Source: Pleurostoma richardsiae (Eukaryota; Ascomycota; Sordariomycetes; Calosphaeriales; Pleurostomataceae). From it: a stretch of DNA of 64,000 nucleotides. Location of the stretch: positions 62,001-126,000 of the forward strand of contig JANBVO010000062.1 of assembly GCA_030052745.1 (NCBI GenBank), given 5' to 3'. Made by a program: the position numbers and the translations under genes. Shown here in pieces: positions 47,633 through 59,367 of the stretch. The notes beneath the pieces are model-generated. The model saw only the letters and a program-made list of their open reading frames with translations. It made no database searches and was not told the DNA's origin. Every line of letters begins with the position of its first letter. Position 1 is the first letter of the stretch.

Positions 47633-50600
47633 CTATGAAGCGCTCTTCGTCTGTACCGGGCCGCCAGTGGTAGGGAACGCGACGGCCGTGTCTAGCGCGT
47701 AAAGGTTAAACTGCTTGGCGCCGCCGCACATGTTCGCCGTCCCGGTCGTGGTGGCTACCGCGCCGTTGCTGGTGACTGTGGTGACGCTGCCGTAGCAGTA
47801 ATCGGTGCACGCCTTGGTGCCGATCAGCGAAGTCACGGCGCTGCCCTTGAAGTCGAGCGTCGAGCCGCCGTAACACTCGTGGTGGTACTCTAGATAGAGG
47901 TACGGGAGTCGTGTCGTTGGCGAGGGCGCGTTGGAGTAGATGGAGTTGGCGTAGTTGATGCACAGCTCGGGCGTGACGCTGTTGTTCGCCAGAATCTGCG
48001 GGAGAGCATGACCGCTGGATGTGTCACTGTAGCAACCGATCAGGAAATAGCCGTTTGTGGCTGTGGCGGTCGGGCCGCTAGATGTTGAGGTTGAAGCAGA
48101 CGTGGAGCTTGAGGAGGACGTCGTCGTGGCAGATGTGCTGGCGAGGAGGGACACCGTCGAAGAGGTTGAGGAACTGGAGCTGGAGCTGCTGCTAATGACA
48201 CTGCTCGAGCTCGAATAAGGTGACGAACTCGATGATGGTGAGCTTGACGAGCTTGAGCTGGAGCTGGAGCTGGGGCTGGAGCTGATGCTGACAACACTAC
48301 TCGAGCTTGAAGTTATTGAACTCGAGGTTGACAGAGAGGATGTGCTTGAGAGAGCAGAGGATGACGAGCTCACGCTGCTCGAGGATGAAGATGTCTGAAT
48401 GCTGGAAGAAGACGAGACGACGCTTGAGCTCGAAGACACAGATGTCGAGGATGAAGACGCCGGAGTTGAGGAGGAGGACGACGACGATGATACGAGGGTC
48501 GAGCTGGACACCACACTGCTTGATGACACGACAATCGTCGACGAAGACGATACAAAAGCCGTAGAAGACGACGACACGGCTGAGGACGACACGCTGATCG
48601 GGCCATACATATCCAGCCGCGAGCCAGCGCCGCAGTACTGCTGCGTGTTATTCTTGCACAGCAAGCTGCAGTCCGACGTCGCCGTGAGTACCGAGCCCGC
48701 GTTGATCGTGTTGCCGCAGTAGCACTCCCTAGCGTACTCGATGCCCATGTACTTCAATGACTTGGAGGCGCAGAACGTCGCGCACACGTCGACCGTCATG
48801 CTGTCGCTGGCGTAGCTGGCGCCGGAGAGAGCCCGTCCGGTGGTTGCCTCCGTGTAGCATCCCATCCAGGAGTAGATTCCGGACTGTGCCACGTGAACGG
48901 GTCCGCTGGGCGGCGTGTTGTACACCGTGTTGTTGTACACGGAGAGACGGCTGCCGGAGCCGCAGAGCTGGGCGGCATTGCCCTTGCAGGCGGTGGAGCA
49001 GTCGGACTCGGTAGCCTTTAGGGTTGTGTCTAGGGTATAGCCGCAGTAGCACTCGCGGCCATATTCGGTCCCGAAGAAGTTGTACCCGCTGCAGTAAGAG
49101 GCGCAGGACTCGAGCGTCAGAGTGTCAGCGGCGGTGGTCTTGGAGGACAGGCTGCGTCCATTGACCAGGTCCTTGTAGCAGCCAATGTAGTTCCACTGCC
49201 CGCTGATAACAGCAGGCTCGTTCGGGTTCAGTGGAGAGCCAGACGCAGATGTCGTAGGAGCAGTCGAGGTGCTGGTTGAAGTGCCCAGCGTTATTCCCGT
49301 CGTAGATGCACTGCTGGTGCTTGTCCCACTGCTGGTGCTTGTCCCACTGCTGGTGCTTGTTCCACTGCTGGTACTTGTTCCAAGTCCTGTTGACGTCCTC
49401 GTGGAGGCGGTAGAGGTCCCACTGGCAGGTAGCGCCGAAGAGCTGGATGAGGATCCACCGTTGACGCTCGCGAGATAAGCAGCGATATTAAACTTGGTGA
49501 TGTCGGCGTACGTGCTCAGGTATCCACCATCGCCACCGCAAGCCTGGGTCGTGTTGCCAGTACAGCTGAAGGTGCAATGGTTGGGCGAGTCTGCGTTGTA
49601 CGATGATGTTTGCTTTATTGCGTTGCCGCACCAGCACTAGAGACGGTTGTCAGTGATAGACGTTCCTGTCCGCGAAGCATCGGTTTCGCATCGAAGGCTC
49701 CGGGTACAAGATAGGAAAGTGGGTCCCGGTTCGGGAAGACCCGACAGGGGAAGCAACGTGGGTGGACCCGGTGCCCGGGGGCCGGAGAAGAAAAGCGGGA
49801 CCGGGGACTTACCTCCTGGTGGTATTCTGTCCCGGCAATCGCATATCCAGCGTTCATGCAGAGTGTCTGGCACTGATCGTTGGAGTTGGTTGCTTCCTGG
49901 GCGTCGGTGTTTATCTGAGTCTGAAGATTCCTGCCTTTGTTATCGGTCAGACAGCCGACCCACTGATACCGTGCTGTTCCATTCGGGAGCAGCGGCCCAA
50001 TCTGCGCCGTCACAACGGTCACGTCGATGAGCACGTCATGGACACCGAAAGCCTGAGTCGGATTCAGCGCATCCAGACCGTCCGTGTTCAATGTCCAGTA
50101 CAGTGAAAGATACTGAGACGGGTGGTTGGGCTGGACCGAAGCAGCATAGACAGCGACGGACCCGTAAGCGCACGTGTTGACATCGATCTTCTGGCCCTCC
50201 AGCAGCTCGCCGAATGGGTTGACGGCCGTGAGCTGGGCAGAGTCAGGAGGCTTCGATTTGGTGATACTCAATGTCGAGCCTCCAACATTGCATATACGGA
50301 TCCTCTTGATGACAGTCGTACCAGCGAGGACATTGCCGAACGCCATGTGAGTTGGCACGCTGTTATCCCAACCCCCTTCATCGGTAGATATGTCAATTGT
50401 TGCAATGGGTGGTGATCCCGCGGACGCGGAAAGGAGGATCGAGTCCAAGCCACCGTCAGACCACACGACGAGGTTCACTGATACAGTACCTTCCGTCGAA
50501 GTGTTGAAGAATAAAGGAACTGAGAGGCTCACGCCAGCTGCGAGAGTACTTCCGGGACGAGGGAACGCAGAGGAGCTGAATCCCAAGCCCAAATCGGCCG

Positions 50601-53416
50601 AAGAACCGTCGAAGGTCAGGTTAGTGAAGGGCGCGTTGGTAACATTGCCCACCTGCCAAGCCATACCGGTGAATGTCAGAGCCCTACTTCCGATATTGGC
50701 GATTGAGGCTGAGCCGGAAAGGCCAGATACAGCAGAGTCTGTCCCGAGAACAAGGCCGCCGAAATCGACTTCAGTTGGGTTAATATACAGATAAGGATCC
50801 GCGCTGACAACGTTTCCAGTCAAAGAAACAGGAATTGTGCTCGTATAGCCGGAAACAGAATTTGTCGTGTAGATCTCGAGCACAGCGCTCTCAGTCCCCG
50901 GAAGGATTTTGCCGTAGCTGACGTTCTCGACATCCTCGATCGACTTCTCTGTGAGGTCCCACGTCACCGGGAAGGTGAACGTAGTTCCGGCAGCAACGTT
51001 GCCTTGAGGCAAGCTCGAGTTTGAGCACTGGAACAAGCCATCCGAAGTTGTACAGCCGTTGATCTTAGTAATTGCGATCTTCGCCGTACAAGAGATTGTT
51101 GCCGTCGCCGTATTCCCTGTCTGGACATCGCCGAAATTCACAGGGCTGTTGCAGTTCAGGGCATTATTGACGGGATAGCCAAGACAGTATAACTTATTGC
51201 TTGCCGTGACGAAGACTCTCCCGTCCCCGAAAACTGGTCTCTGGTATTTGTTGATGCCTGGAGTTGCCGGGAGAGTAATTGCCTGGAGTATGCCATTGCT
51301 GTCAGGGGTCGCTCGAAAGGCTTGTAATCCGGAGTTCACGTCCGTGACCCATACCTTCGCATGATGTTAGCAATCGCCATAGAAGAACTCCGGTGAATCT
51401 CACAATGCCAGTACCGGCCGCACCGTTAAGACTTGTCACCGTGACAACCCCGACGCCTGCTCGACCCGCGCTATTAGATGCCGTTTGGCCAGCCAGAGTG
51501 AAGAACGGAGCACCACTCTCGTCCAAACCGAACTTGTAGGCGTAGGTCGGCTTTCCTACTGGGGTGAAATAGATGTAGCCGCCCTCAAGAGGATAGCTTC
51601 CGACACCGCCAAAGACTGAGTTCCCTGCAGGAATCGACTGTATAATATTATCCGGACTTCCAGCGCTGCCTTGTTTGAAGCCGCCGAGGTTATCGGCGTT
51701 CGTGATGTAGACCTTTGAATTCTTGCCCACAGTCGCTGCCATCCGGTTGATCGTGCTGGTCCTGAAGGTCGTCGAATCGAGGAGAGAGGTACCCGACGAC
51801 CCCAAATCCTTGTCCTGGGCGTCCATCTGCACATAGTCATACGGCTGGAAGTAGTCTGTGAGGCTGAAGACACCTGTTGACGAGACGGCGAAGTTGGCGA
51901 TGACCTCGTCCAGCGTTGACAGCGGCAGGCGACCGCTGGCTGGCACGTCTCCATTGGCATGACCCTGGCCATTGCTGAAAGCATAATGTTAGCGAGAATA
52001 ACAAGGGCTTTCTTTCGTGCGAGTAAGCATACCCAGTGGTGACAAAGATCCGACTACCATCTGACGCGAGCCCCATACCGCTCTGCCAAATGCCAGCCTT
52101 TCCGCCCTTCTCGACAGTCAAGTCCGTTGGATTAGGACTTGGGGCGCCTGGTGCTGCCTCCATGGCGTACATGCTGATGTTCGTTAGTAAGCTTGTGAGA
52201 TCAATGACAAGAGAGCGAAGCGGTACCTGACAATACCGACACCTGGAGTCTTGCTAATAGAGACGATCAACCCCGTGTAGTTGAATAAATCACAATGCTT
52301 CCATTCGTCAGCAACAGTCAAGGGAGCGTTTTAGATTCTTGCGTAGTACTCACACCTCCGAAGGCGCCAATTACGACACCGTTGACTGACGTCAGTGATG
52401 GGCGCTGCATCACTGTACCCCCGTTGAAATACTTCGCAGGGTCGTTGTCGGCTCGGTGACCGTCGACGAGAATAGGAAACCCTGGGACATCCGCCAATGT
52501 GGGAAGTTGAAGGGCGTGGAACTTGTATATGCCTGGTGTGGGTTGTTAGAGGTGTGAGCGCATTATAAAGTTGACGACCGTGGACCTCTTACGTACCATT
52601 CGCAACACCGCCAGAAGAAGCGCCTGGTCGAGCAGGTTAGTAACTGGTGTATAGTAACGATTTTAGTAGTATAAGAGACGAATAGGATGGCATTAGGTAT
52701 AGGACAATAGGGGGTGTATGCGTGTGTGGCCTAAGGGACAGAGCTGTCCGTGGACCCGAGTAAATCAACGCAACGGATATGACAACAGGAGGCACAGAAT
52801 AATGAGGAGAGCATTATATTATCTCATAAAGCACCAAGAAAAGCCAGTGGACTCACCGTCTCTGTATCCTTTTGCGAACAGGTACCTGCGGAGTGGAATC
52901 GTCAGTATGTGTCCGGCGGACAGATCTACGTCCACCCACGTACATGATATCGGTCTGAATGTCCACGAACGGGGTTCCCATTATACCAATGTAATTAGGA
53001 ACGTCATTACATCCGATATCTGACTGCAAGAAGGGCGGATACAGCTGTCTCTGCGCCAAGAGTGTTCCGTTCTTCGAGTCGTGGATTCGGACAATATTCT
53101 CGTTTGAGGCGGTGATGACCATCTCCGACCCCCCGTTCAGAGTATACGTCAGGGGCTTCGCAAACCATGATTCCTTGCTATCTGTCATCGTTTGCGACCA
53201 GAGAATACCGAAACTCGAGCTGGAGACCACGTTCGGATCCATGGGGTGGTTCGGCAAGTATCCGGACTGCAACATATCCTACGGCCCCACTTTTAGCAAC
53301 GGCCATCCGTGTCTCTCGAGGTCAATTCGGCTCACGGCATCCATGTATGAGTCGGTCGACGCATACGACCGGACAAGAGCTGGCAATGCGGCCAGCAATC
53401 CCAAGATCCTCCACAT
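47633..53416 (-). CDS. secreted beta-propeller protein with four WSC domains
   Basis: Ten exons on the minus strand: 53416-53336, 53278-52944, 52885-52857, 52623-52597, 52532-52354, 52297-52227, 52173-52033, 51974-51404, 51354-49813 and 49636-47633. They join in phase to 1659 residues. A signal peptide (MWRILGLLAALPALVRS) is followed by a quinoprotein-like beta-propeller (about residues 30-560). Two Ig-like 'choice-of-anchor' repeats come next (NPTEVDFGGLVLG-type). Then come four WSC domains with the usual six to eight Cys (WVGCLTD, YIGCYKD, WMGCYTE and LIGCYSD starts). They are separated by an 18-base Thr-Ser repeat array and a Ser-rich linker of about 170 residues (48080-48600). No GPI signal or transmembrane helix ends the chain. 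WSC domains bind wall or glycan polymers, so a wall-associated or matrix protein is likely. Whether the propeller is an active enzyme is unknown. Exons 3 and 4 are only 29 and 27 bases. Confidence 0.88.
49311..49382. repeat. four-unit 18-base tandem repeat in the WSC gene
   Basis: Four 18-base units encode Thr-Ser-Ser-Gly-Thr-Ser repeats in the linker between the first and second WSC domains. Units 1 and 2 are identical; units 3 and 4 carry one and two changes. The frame is preserved on gain or loss of units. Confidence 0.9.
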
Positions 53417-56219
53417 GCTGGGCGGCGCAGCGAAAGCTCGCTGCTGGGGACGCCAATGAGTGTCGTGAGGGATGGAAGAAGTTGGCAAGAAGACAGAAGG
53501 GAGTCAAGAGACAGCTATGACCTGCCGTGAGGGCAAGGATCAAAGTTATATCAGACGAACGAGTGACGGAAACGATAGGAAGGCCCAATAATCTGGTTGA
53601 GCGAACGGCACTAAGGAGGAAAAGCGAGCGGCACCATTCCCCCTTAACCCCAGTTGAGAAGAGCTTCCCTTCTCGACTCGATAGAGTTGGGAAGCGAGAT
53701 CCACATGGTCTGGCTCGAGGTCAAAAGAGGCAAAAGCGAGAAGACCAGAGACGGAGGTGGGATCGTGGGAAACAGCCCTACAAGTATGGGATAGAGAGGA
53801 CATCGCGCGTGCTCCTTTCTCCTGCCTTATTGGAGGAGACCACCCACTTCATCAGTGGCGCGGTCCAATCCTGGCAGGCGGGTACCTGGTTTCCTGTGGC
53901 CTTTTCAGGTCGATAAGCTAATGGAGCAGGCCGGGGTGTCATGCATAACGCCTTCTGCAGGTGGTGGCTAGTGGTGACGGTGGAATTCGCACGGACAAGG
54001 GTCACTCCCTGGCTTGCCAATGCGTGTGCTTTGAACACTTACATGGTGGAAGGGCCAGACTCATCGCCTTGAGACTGCTTGAGGCCTCACCGCAGCGCAA
54101 CTGAGAGCATCATAGAGTCTCAATTGCAGACCCATAAACCGCGCAGAAAGTACCGCAGTGGAATCAGGAACATATTGTTCTAGCCAAGACCTTAAGACAG
54201 GCCGAAAGACAACCTTTCCCTCTAAAAGGTCCAGACAGCCGGCCGGACTTTAAATAAACCACGGTGCTAAGGTCGCTGGCTCCATGCTTAGCAGGTCTGC
54301 CGAAAGCCCGTCGGCCACCCACGCGAAACCGAACGACTGCGGGGTTTCTGCTGAGACTTCTTAGCTCGGGGAAGGATGAATAGCCATGGTCGCTTTTTAC
54401 AGTCTATTATCCCGCTAGCAATGGCCTCGCCGAGATCTGAAGCTCTGGACCAGCTAACCCTTACATCAGCGAGGGGGTACGCGCAGGATGTCAAGCAGCC
54501 CGAAAGTAGCACTGTCTTCCAGAAGAGCGACAGACTCCGGGGCTCTCGCGCGGTAATTTGAACGCAATACACCATGGGAAACTGACCTTCTGCCTTCGGA
54601 AGACCGGCAGACGAGTGTCAAGCTGTTAGTACGGCGCGCGGCGCAGTCGGAGGCGTTGTGCCAAGGCGGATTTGAGACGGGAAAAGAGAAGCAAGGCACG
54701 GCCCCTCTGTCAAACGGTCTGTTGCGCCACACACGCCGTATTCCTACCCTCGAGACAGCGACATCGAAGCTGGCTCTGGCTCTTTCGTGATGGGATGGAC
54801 TCGTGGGTTGCAGGCCGCAGCAGAAGACTCGGTTCCAAATTTCGCGTAGCGTGTCCCGTCTCCGCACTATTGGATTGTCGTCCAAATTAGGCAACTTGGG
54901 CGCGGGCGCTAACTGGTTAAGGTTATTCTATGGGCCCCACCGAGACCTGGACCGAAGTGGGGCCCCTGATTGGTTGAACTCGAGGGGTTCCGGTTTCCCC
55001 CTCGGTACGTATCTTCTCCTGCTCCTCTACCTGGTATCCTCGTTGACCCGAGCGTCCCACATGGAGCATAGGAAACATTGATCCTACCACGACCTACAAT
55101 TATCTCTCGCCATGGGCACATCATACCAGGCCCAAGAAGGTCGACACATCCTCCTAATCTCTTCAGCTGTCTCCGTCTGCTCACGAGCTGCGCAGCCACT
55201 GTTCCAGAGACCCGTTTCGATGCGATCATGCCTGCCAAGAGGGCGAGATGCCGGTTGATGTGACTCTTCTTTACAGCTGGGCATAGAGACAAATGTCCCG
55301 ATAGTTCTCCCAGCGATGAGAAGAAGTCTCCGGTAGATCGAGGCTCTACTAGAGTAGTGTAAGACGCGTCGGTCTAGCTCTTCGGCTCCGTTGGATGCCA
55401 TCGCCAGTCCTCCGTGTGTGGCGCCGGTCCCCACATTGCGAATGAGCACTCGACGGCCACCTAACTACACGTGGGACAAGGGACGGGCTCTCCTGGAGAA
55501 GACGTCGGTGCTTCGCTAGCTGCCCTTCAGCCCTCTGCTCCCTGCTGCAATCGCGGCGTTTCCGGCTAGAGATGACGGAAGGAGCACTTTCTCCGATGCG
55601 CAAACGCCAATCCGGATTGCTGTGACGAGTTTGTGGCTGCTGCCGTCCTATCCCACCTACATAGTAGACGTGGGCAGAGTGGCGTTATCGAGGTATTGCT
55701 GTTTGATCCCTGCTGACCGTCGGGGCATGATGGAGGGCAGCAAGTGCTATCTTGAGACCAAAGAGCAGATGCCATCGCGGCTTCTCGTGGTCGTTGGCAT
55801 CATTTCGTTTCATCGCAATGGCTGATGATTCTGGCTGGGCTCGCGTGGCCACTGTCCTACCACAGGGATCGCAATGCCATTGTTCGATATCTGAAAGCAT
55901 GATAGTTCCCTTTCTAATATCCTACAGAATCATTATGAGTGAATTATTCTGCCAATTTTTGGGCGGGATGAAGGGCTGTTCAGTGGAAAGCCGTATATGA
56001 GCGGTCAAGGGAGTCTCCCGGATGTGAGCGGAAGCATCAAGAATATCCAGGCCACGACGACATCATAGGTCCGCAATTGCGGCTGCGACGCTCGCATAAG
56101 GGCAGCGTGTCGCATTGCTTATTTATTCATTGTCGCGAATACATCTCGGATTCCGTCTTGCTCTCTTCTTCAGGGCAAACCGCCTCTTCCCGCACCGCAT
56201 ATTCCTGCCGTCTCCTTTC
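53417..56219. other. 2.8 kb divergent intergenic region
   Basis: Divergent spacer between the WSC gene and the small orphan gene. Open frames are short and random-looking. A CCAAT-box match (CCAATCAG on the minus strand) lies at 54966-54973. Nothing else specific is seen. Confidence 0.4.
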
Positions 56220-57217
56220 ATGATCCCGCGACCGTTTCCTACTCCTCGCACACCAGATCATCTTCTGTCTCTATTTGAGCTGCTCCAGAAGATGGATGAA
56301 GCCTTGGCCCAGGAGGTAGCGAAAGTCCTGCGCGAGCGGCGCATCGCCACCGAGAAGCAGGTCGTGGCTGTGAAGCTTGCCTATGACCTCCTCAAGAAGA
56401 AGGAGATCCGCGCGTACCGGGAGCACCTGGAGGCTCACCCAGGCCAGAACTATTACGAATGTCTCGACCAGCAGCTGCAGGAACGACTGAAGCGGCTCGA
56501 CGAGGAGCAGGCACTCAATGAGCTCAAGACCAGGGAGAATCTGGAGATCGACATCGCTGCCTTGGCCCCCCGTCTGCGCACTCGTCCTGAGCCTTTCTCC
56601 AATGTAAAGCTAAGTGACACTATGAACAATGATAAGAAGGGTCGGTCTGTGCAATTAGTGAGGAATATTCTGGAGAGGAGGCTAACGGAAACCTCAGAAC
56701 TTGGAGAAACTCCGGGCTCCCGCGTCAAGAGCCCTGAGAATAACAACGCTACTATCAACAACACGGATCTTCGTAATCTTTTCAAGGAGAATCCGGAGAA
56801 GAAGCCGAAGATTAACATATTCGCTTCTAAATGGGAGGCACTGCGGGGTGTCAAGGAGGAGCACCGGATCGTGGAGAAACGCGCTCTCTATAAGACTCCC
56901 GAGAAGCCTGCTCACCCAGCGGATGGTCCCGAACTTCCGAAGCTCTATGTCACCCCGCGCCGCCCTTTCAAGCGAAAGACTTCAACGTCGCTGCAGGACT
57001 ATGATCCCGACTACCACGAACCCGGAGGTGAGTACAAGACCATCCTCTTCCGCGGGAGAGATCCTCACCGCTGACTATCTTGCCAGGAGAGTCGCTGGGA
57101 CAGAGCCCACGGAAGAAGCTTCAGGCACGCTCTGGGCGGGAGAAGCCGGCCGGCCATTACAGTGACATTAACTATTTCGAAAACATCGACTTTGAGGGAA
57201 GTGGAGGAGAGTTGTAG
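56220..57217 (+). CDS. small charged orphan protein
   Basis: Function not recognised. Exons 56220-57027 and 57087-57217, with a 59-base intron (GTGAGT donor, CTGAC branch, CAG acceptor), give 312 residues. An ATG at 56292 with a better context would give 288. Residues 15-110 are highly charged and helical (ALAQEVAKVLRERR, AYDLLKKKEIRAYREHLE, LQERLKRLDEEQALNEL), so a coiled coil is likely. The rest is Pro/Lys-rich and disordered, with TPEKP- and TPRRPFKRK-type basic patches that could be nuclear signals. The C terminus is short and acidic (NIDFEGSGGEL). The intron is solid because reading through it gives only a few residues before a stop, while splicing extends the frame by 43. No transmembrane segment or signal peptide is visible. 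A nuclear or cytoskeletal adaptor is possible, but there is no direct evidence. Confidence 0.75.
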
Positions 57218-57802
57218 GAACCGTAGTGGTGTCAATCAGTCATTGAAGGGGAGTCATGCCTAGATAGTCTCTGGGTAGCTTCCGGTACGAAACCGAGACG
57301 ATGCATTACTGCTGGAACTTCATCGCGCTTCCACTTCCGCCTTGCCATGTAGTCCCAATGGTAGGTCGAGTGCGGCAGTCCCCAAATTCCTGTCTCTCGG
57401 GCATTTTGCTTCACACCGCAGATTAATGGTCCGTCGACACCTTCCACGTTCAGAGACTCTATCAGATTTGGGACCTCCCTCCCATCCAGGTCTAATAATA
57501 CGTTATACAGTTATCATTAGCCGTACTCCCTGCAAAATCCCATGGAACACCCAAGAAGATTGTAAATCCGTTGCGGCTGACGGCAAGCACAAATTCCCAG
57601 AACTATAGATTAGAATGCCCGTAATCATGAGATCCTAGGCGTAGATTTCCAGTAGGTATTAATTCTCATAAGTTTTCTCTTGTGCACAAGGAGAAGTCAG
57701 CGGGAAGAAGACTATCCGGCTGACATCACGACAAACATGTGATATCTTGCACAAGGTCCCGTCGCTTGACTTTTCACGTCTGAATGAGATAACATCAACA
57801 AA
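57218..57802. other. spacer before the ATP-grasp gene
   Basis: 585 bases with no supported gene. 57590-57680 is AT-rich and probably carries the 3' end of the orphan transcript and the promoter of the next gene. Confidence 0.4.
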
Positions 57803-59131
57803 ATGAAGGTCCTCCTGTCCGATGGCTCAGGACTCACCTCCAGGCAGCTCGCAACGATCCTTAGCCGCAAAAGGCATGAAGTCCACGCTTTATGCCCGCC
57901 GGGGCTCTCACTGACCAAGCTCACACGGCGGGTCACAAAGACCCATGTGGTCCCGCCGTTTGGCCCCCAGCCATACCGGTGGCTCGATGCCGCACTCACA
58001 GTCGCCCGGGAGGAGAAGATCGGTACCATCGTGTGTGCTCAAGAGCAAGTGGCCGTGCTCTCCGCCGAGGTCGGTCAGATAAGGGCGCTTGGCATTAAGA
58101 TCGCTGTCCCGTCATTCCCAGCACTGGCACGTGTGATGGACAAGATTTCTGCGAGCCAGACGCTTCAGGAAGCTGGCCTAAGACAGCCGGAGAGCGCGGT
58201 CGTGGCATCAACCGGCGAACTACTATCCTACATACACCTTCTCCCGGCATACATCAAGACTCCCATAGGCACTGCTAGTAAAGGGGTCATCTTCGCGGAA
58301 TCAGCTGAAGACCTCCAGCATGCGGTTTCACAGCTTGAAGATCAAAGATCCTTCAAGGAGGGAGGACAGGCTCTCATTCAACGAGCTGTGAGCGGCCAGC
58401 TGCTGATGGTCCAGAGTGTGTTCTCCGGCGGGACGCTGCTCAGCTGGCACGCCTGTCTCCGTGTTCGCGAGGGGCCGTCAGGGGGAGCGGCAAAGAAGAC
58501 GTCGCTGCCGCTGCCCGCTGTGAAAGAAGATCTCGTCAGGCTTGGAGCACTGCTAGAATGGGATGGCGCACTGTCGCTTGACGCAATTATCCACGAAGGC
58601 TCCTGTTACTACATCGATGTCAACCCTCGCATCGTCGAGCCTATGAATGCACTTCTCTCGGGCGTGGACCTGGTCGACTCCCTTCTCAAAGTATCAGACG
58701 ACCTCAGCGGTGCCAACTCGACGTCGATGACACGCGAGATTGTGGGCGCCTCGGAGGGCAAGAAAGAAGTCAGTACCCACCAGTATATTCTTGCGGCCGT
58801 GAAAGCTGTGGAGAGAGGCAGATTCGCGCTCGTGGTTGAGGCACTTCATGCCATAGTTGGGACAGGTGAATATGCGGACTCGAGCGAGGAACTGACTCCG
58901 GCGGAAGATGATCCCTTGAGTGTCGTGGTTGTCATCATGATCACTATCTTGCTGCTTGTGGACGGCCTGCGGCTCGCGCAGTATCTTGACAGAGGAACCG
59001 TAAGCAACTATGCCCTGAGTCTAGGCGGATGGAGTATGATCCTCGATAGTTATGCCAGAGTTCACGCCAGTAATCAGGGACAGTCGGCGGAGCAAGTGAC
59101 AAAAGACCGGACGGGAGAGTATAAGAAATAG
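57803..59131 (+). CDS. ATP-grasp ligase-like protein with C-terminal membrane helix
   Basis: Single exon of 442 residues. The N-terminal 110 residues form a Rossmann-like pre-ATP-grasp domain that starts MKVLLSDGSGLTSRQLATIL. The ATP-grasp region follows: a nucleotide-binding lysine in YIKTPIGTASKGVIF, SGGTLLSWHACLRVRE, and the metal-binding block YYIDVNPRIVEP (Asp272, Asn274), in which Asp replaces the more common Glu. The enzyme class joins a carboxylate to an amine or thiol with ATP, through an acyl-phosphate. The substrate is unknown. After the core comes a polar spacer and one strong hydrophobic segment (VVVVIMITILLLV, about residues 372-390), then a 50-residue tail. Lack of introns contrasts with most neighbours. 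By memory the N-terminal half resembles bacterial 'ATP-grasp domain' proteins, so horizontal origin is possible but unproven. Start ATG context is AAAATGA. Confidence 0.83.
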   Translation: MKVLLSDGSGLTSRQLATILSRKRHEVHALCPPGLSLTKLTRRVTKTHVVPPFGPQPYRWLDAALTVAREEKIGTIVCAQEQVAVLSAEVGQIRALGIKIAVPSFPALARVMDKISASQTLQEAGLRQPESAVVASTGELLSYIHLLPAYIKTPIGTASKGVIFAESAEDLQHAVSQLEDQRSFKEGGQALIQRAVSGQLLMVQSVFSGGTLLSWHACLRVREGPSGGAAKKTSLPLPAVKEDLVRLGALLEWDGALSLDAIIHEGSCYYIDVNPRIVEPMNALLSGVDLVDSLLKVSDDLSGANSTSMTREIVGASEGKKEVSTHQYILAAVKAVERGRFALVVEALHAIVGTGEYADSSEELTPAEDDPLSVVVVIMITILLLVDGLRLAQYLDRGTVSNYALSLGGWSMILDSYARVHASNQGQSAEQVTKDRTGEYKK

Positions 59132-59245
59132 AAAACATGACGGAGACGAGAATATGTGCAATACATAGCGGAGCAAATCCATCATATCTATGCAGTAATC
59201 TGAACGACTCAGGAGCAGTATAAAGGGGCAGAACATCAACATGTA

Positions 59246-59277
59246 GGGTAGGTACCTAGGTACACAGGTAGGTAGTG
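59246..59277. repeat. AGGTACCT-type repeat patch 3
   Basis: A 32-base run, GGGTAGGTACCTAGGTACAC then AGGTAGGTAGTG, built from the same words as the patches at 22726 and 37886. It lies 115 bases after the ATP-grasp stop and 316 bases before the Gup1 ATG. Confidence 0.7.
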
Positions 59278-59359
59278 TGTCTGACGGCTATTTACACTAC
59301 CTACTATGTGCGATTACGTCAAGAGACCCTAATTCAGGGGCAGGTCCACTCCCCGCCAG

Positions 59360-59367
59360 CCAATCGG
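59360..59367 (+). promoter_or_regulatory. CCAAT box upstream of Gup1
   Basis: CCAATCGG, a good match to the fungal Hap/NF-Y consensus, about 230 bases upstream of the Gup1 ATG. Motif match only. Confidence 0.35.
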
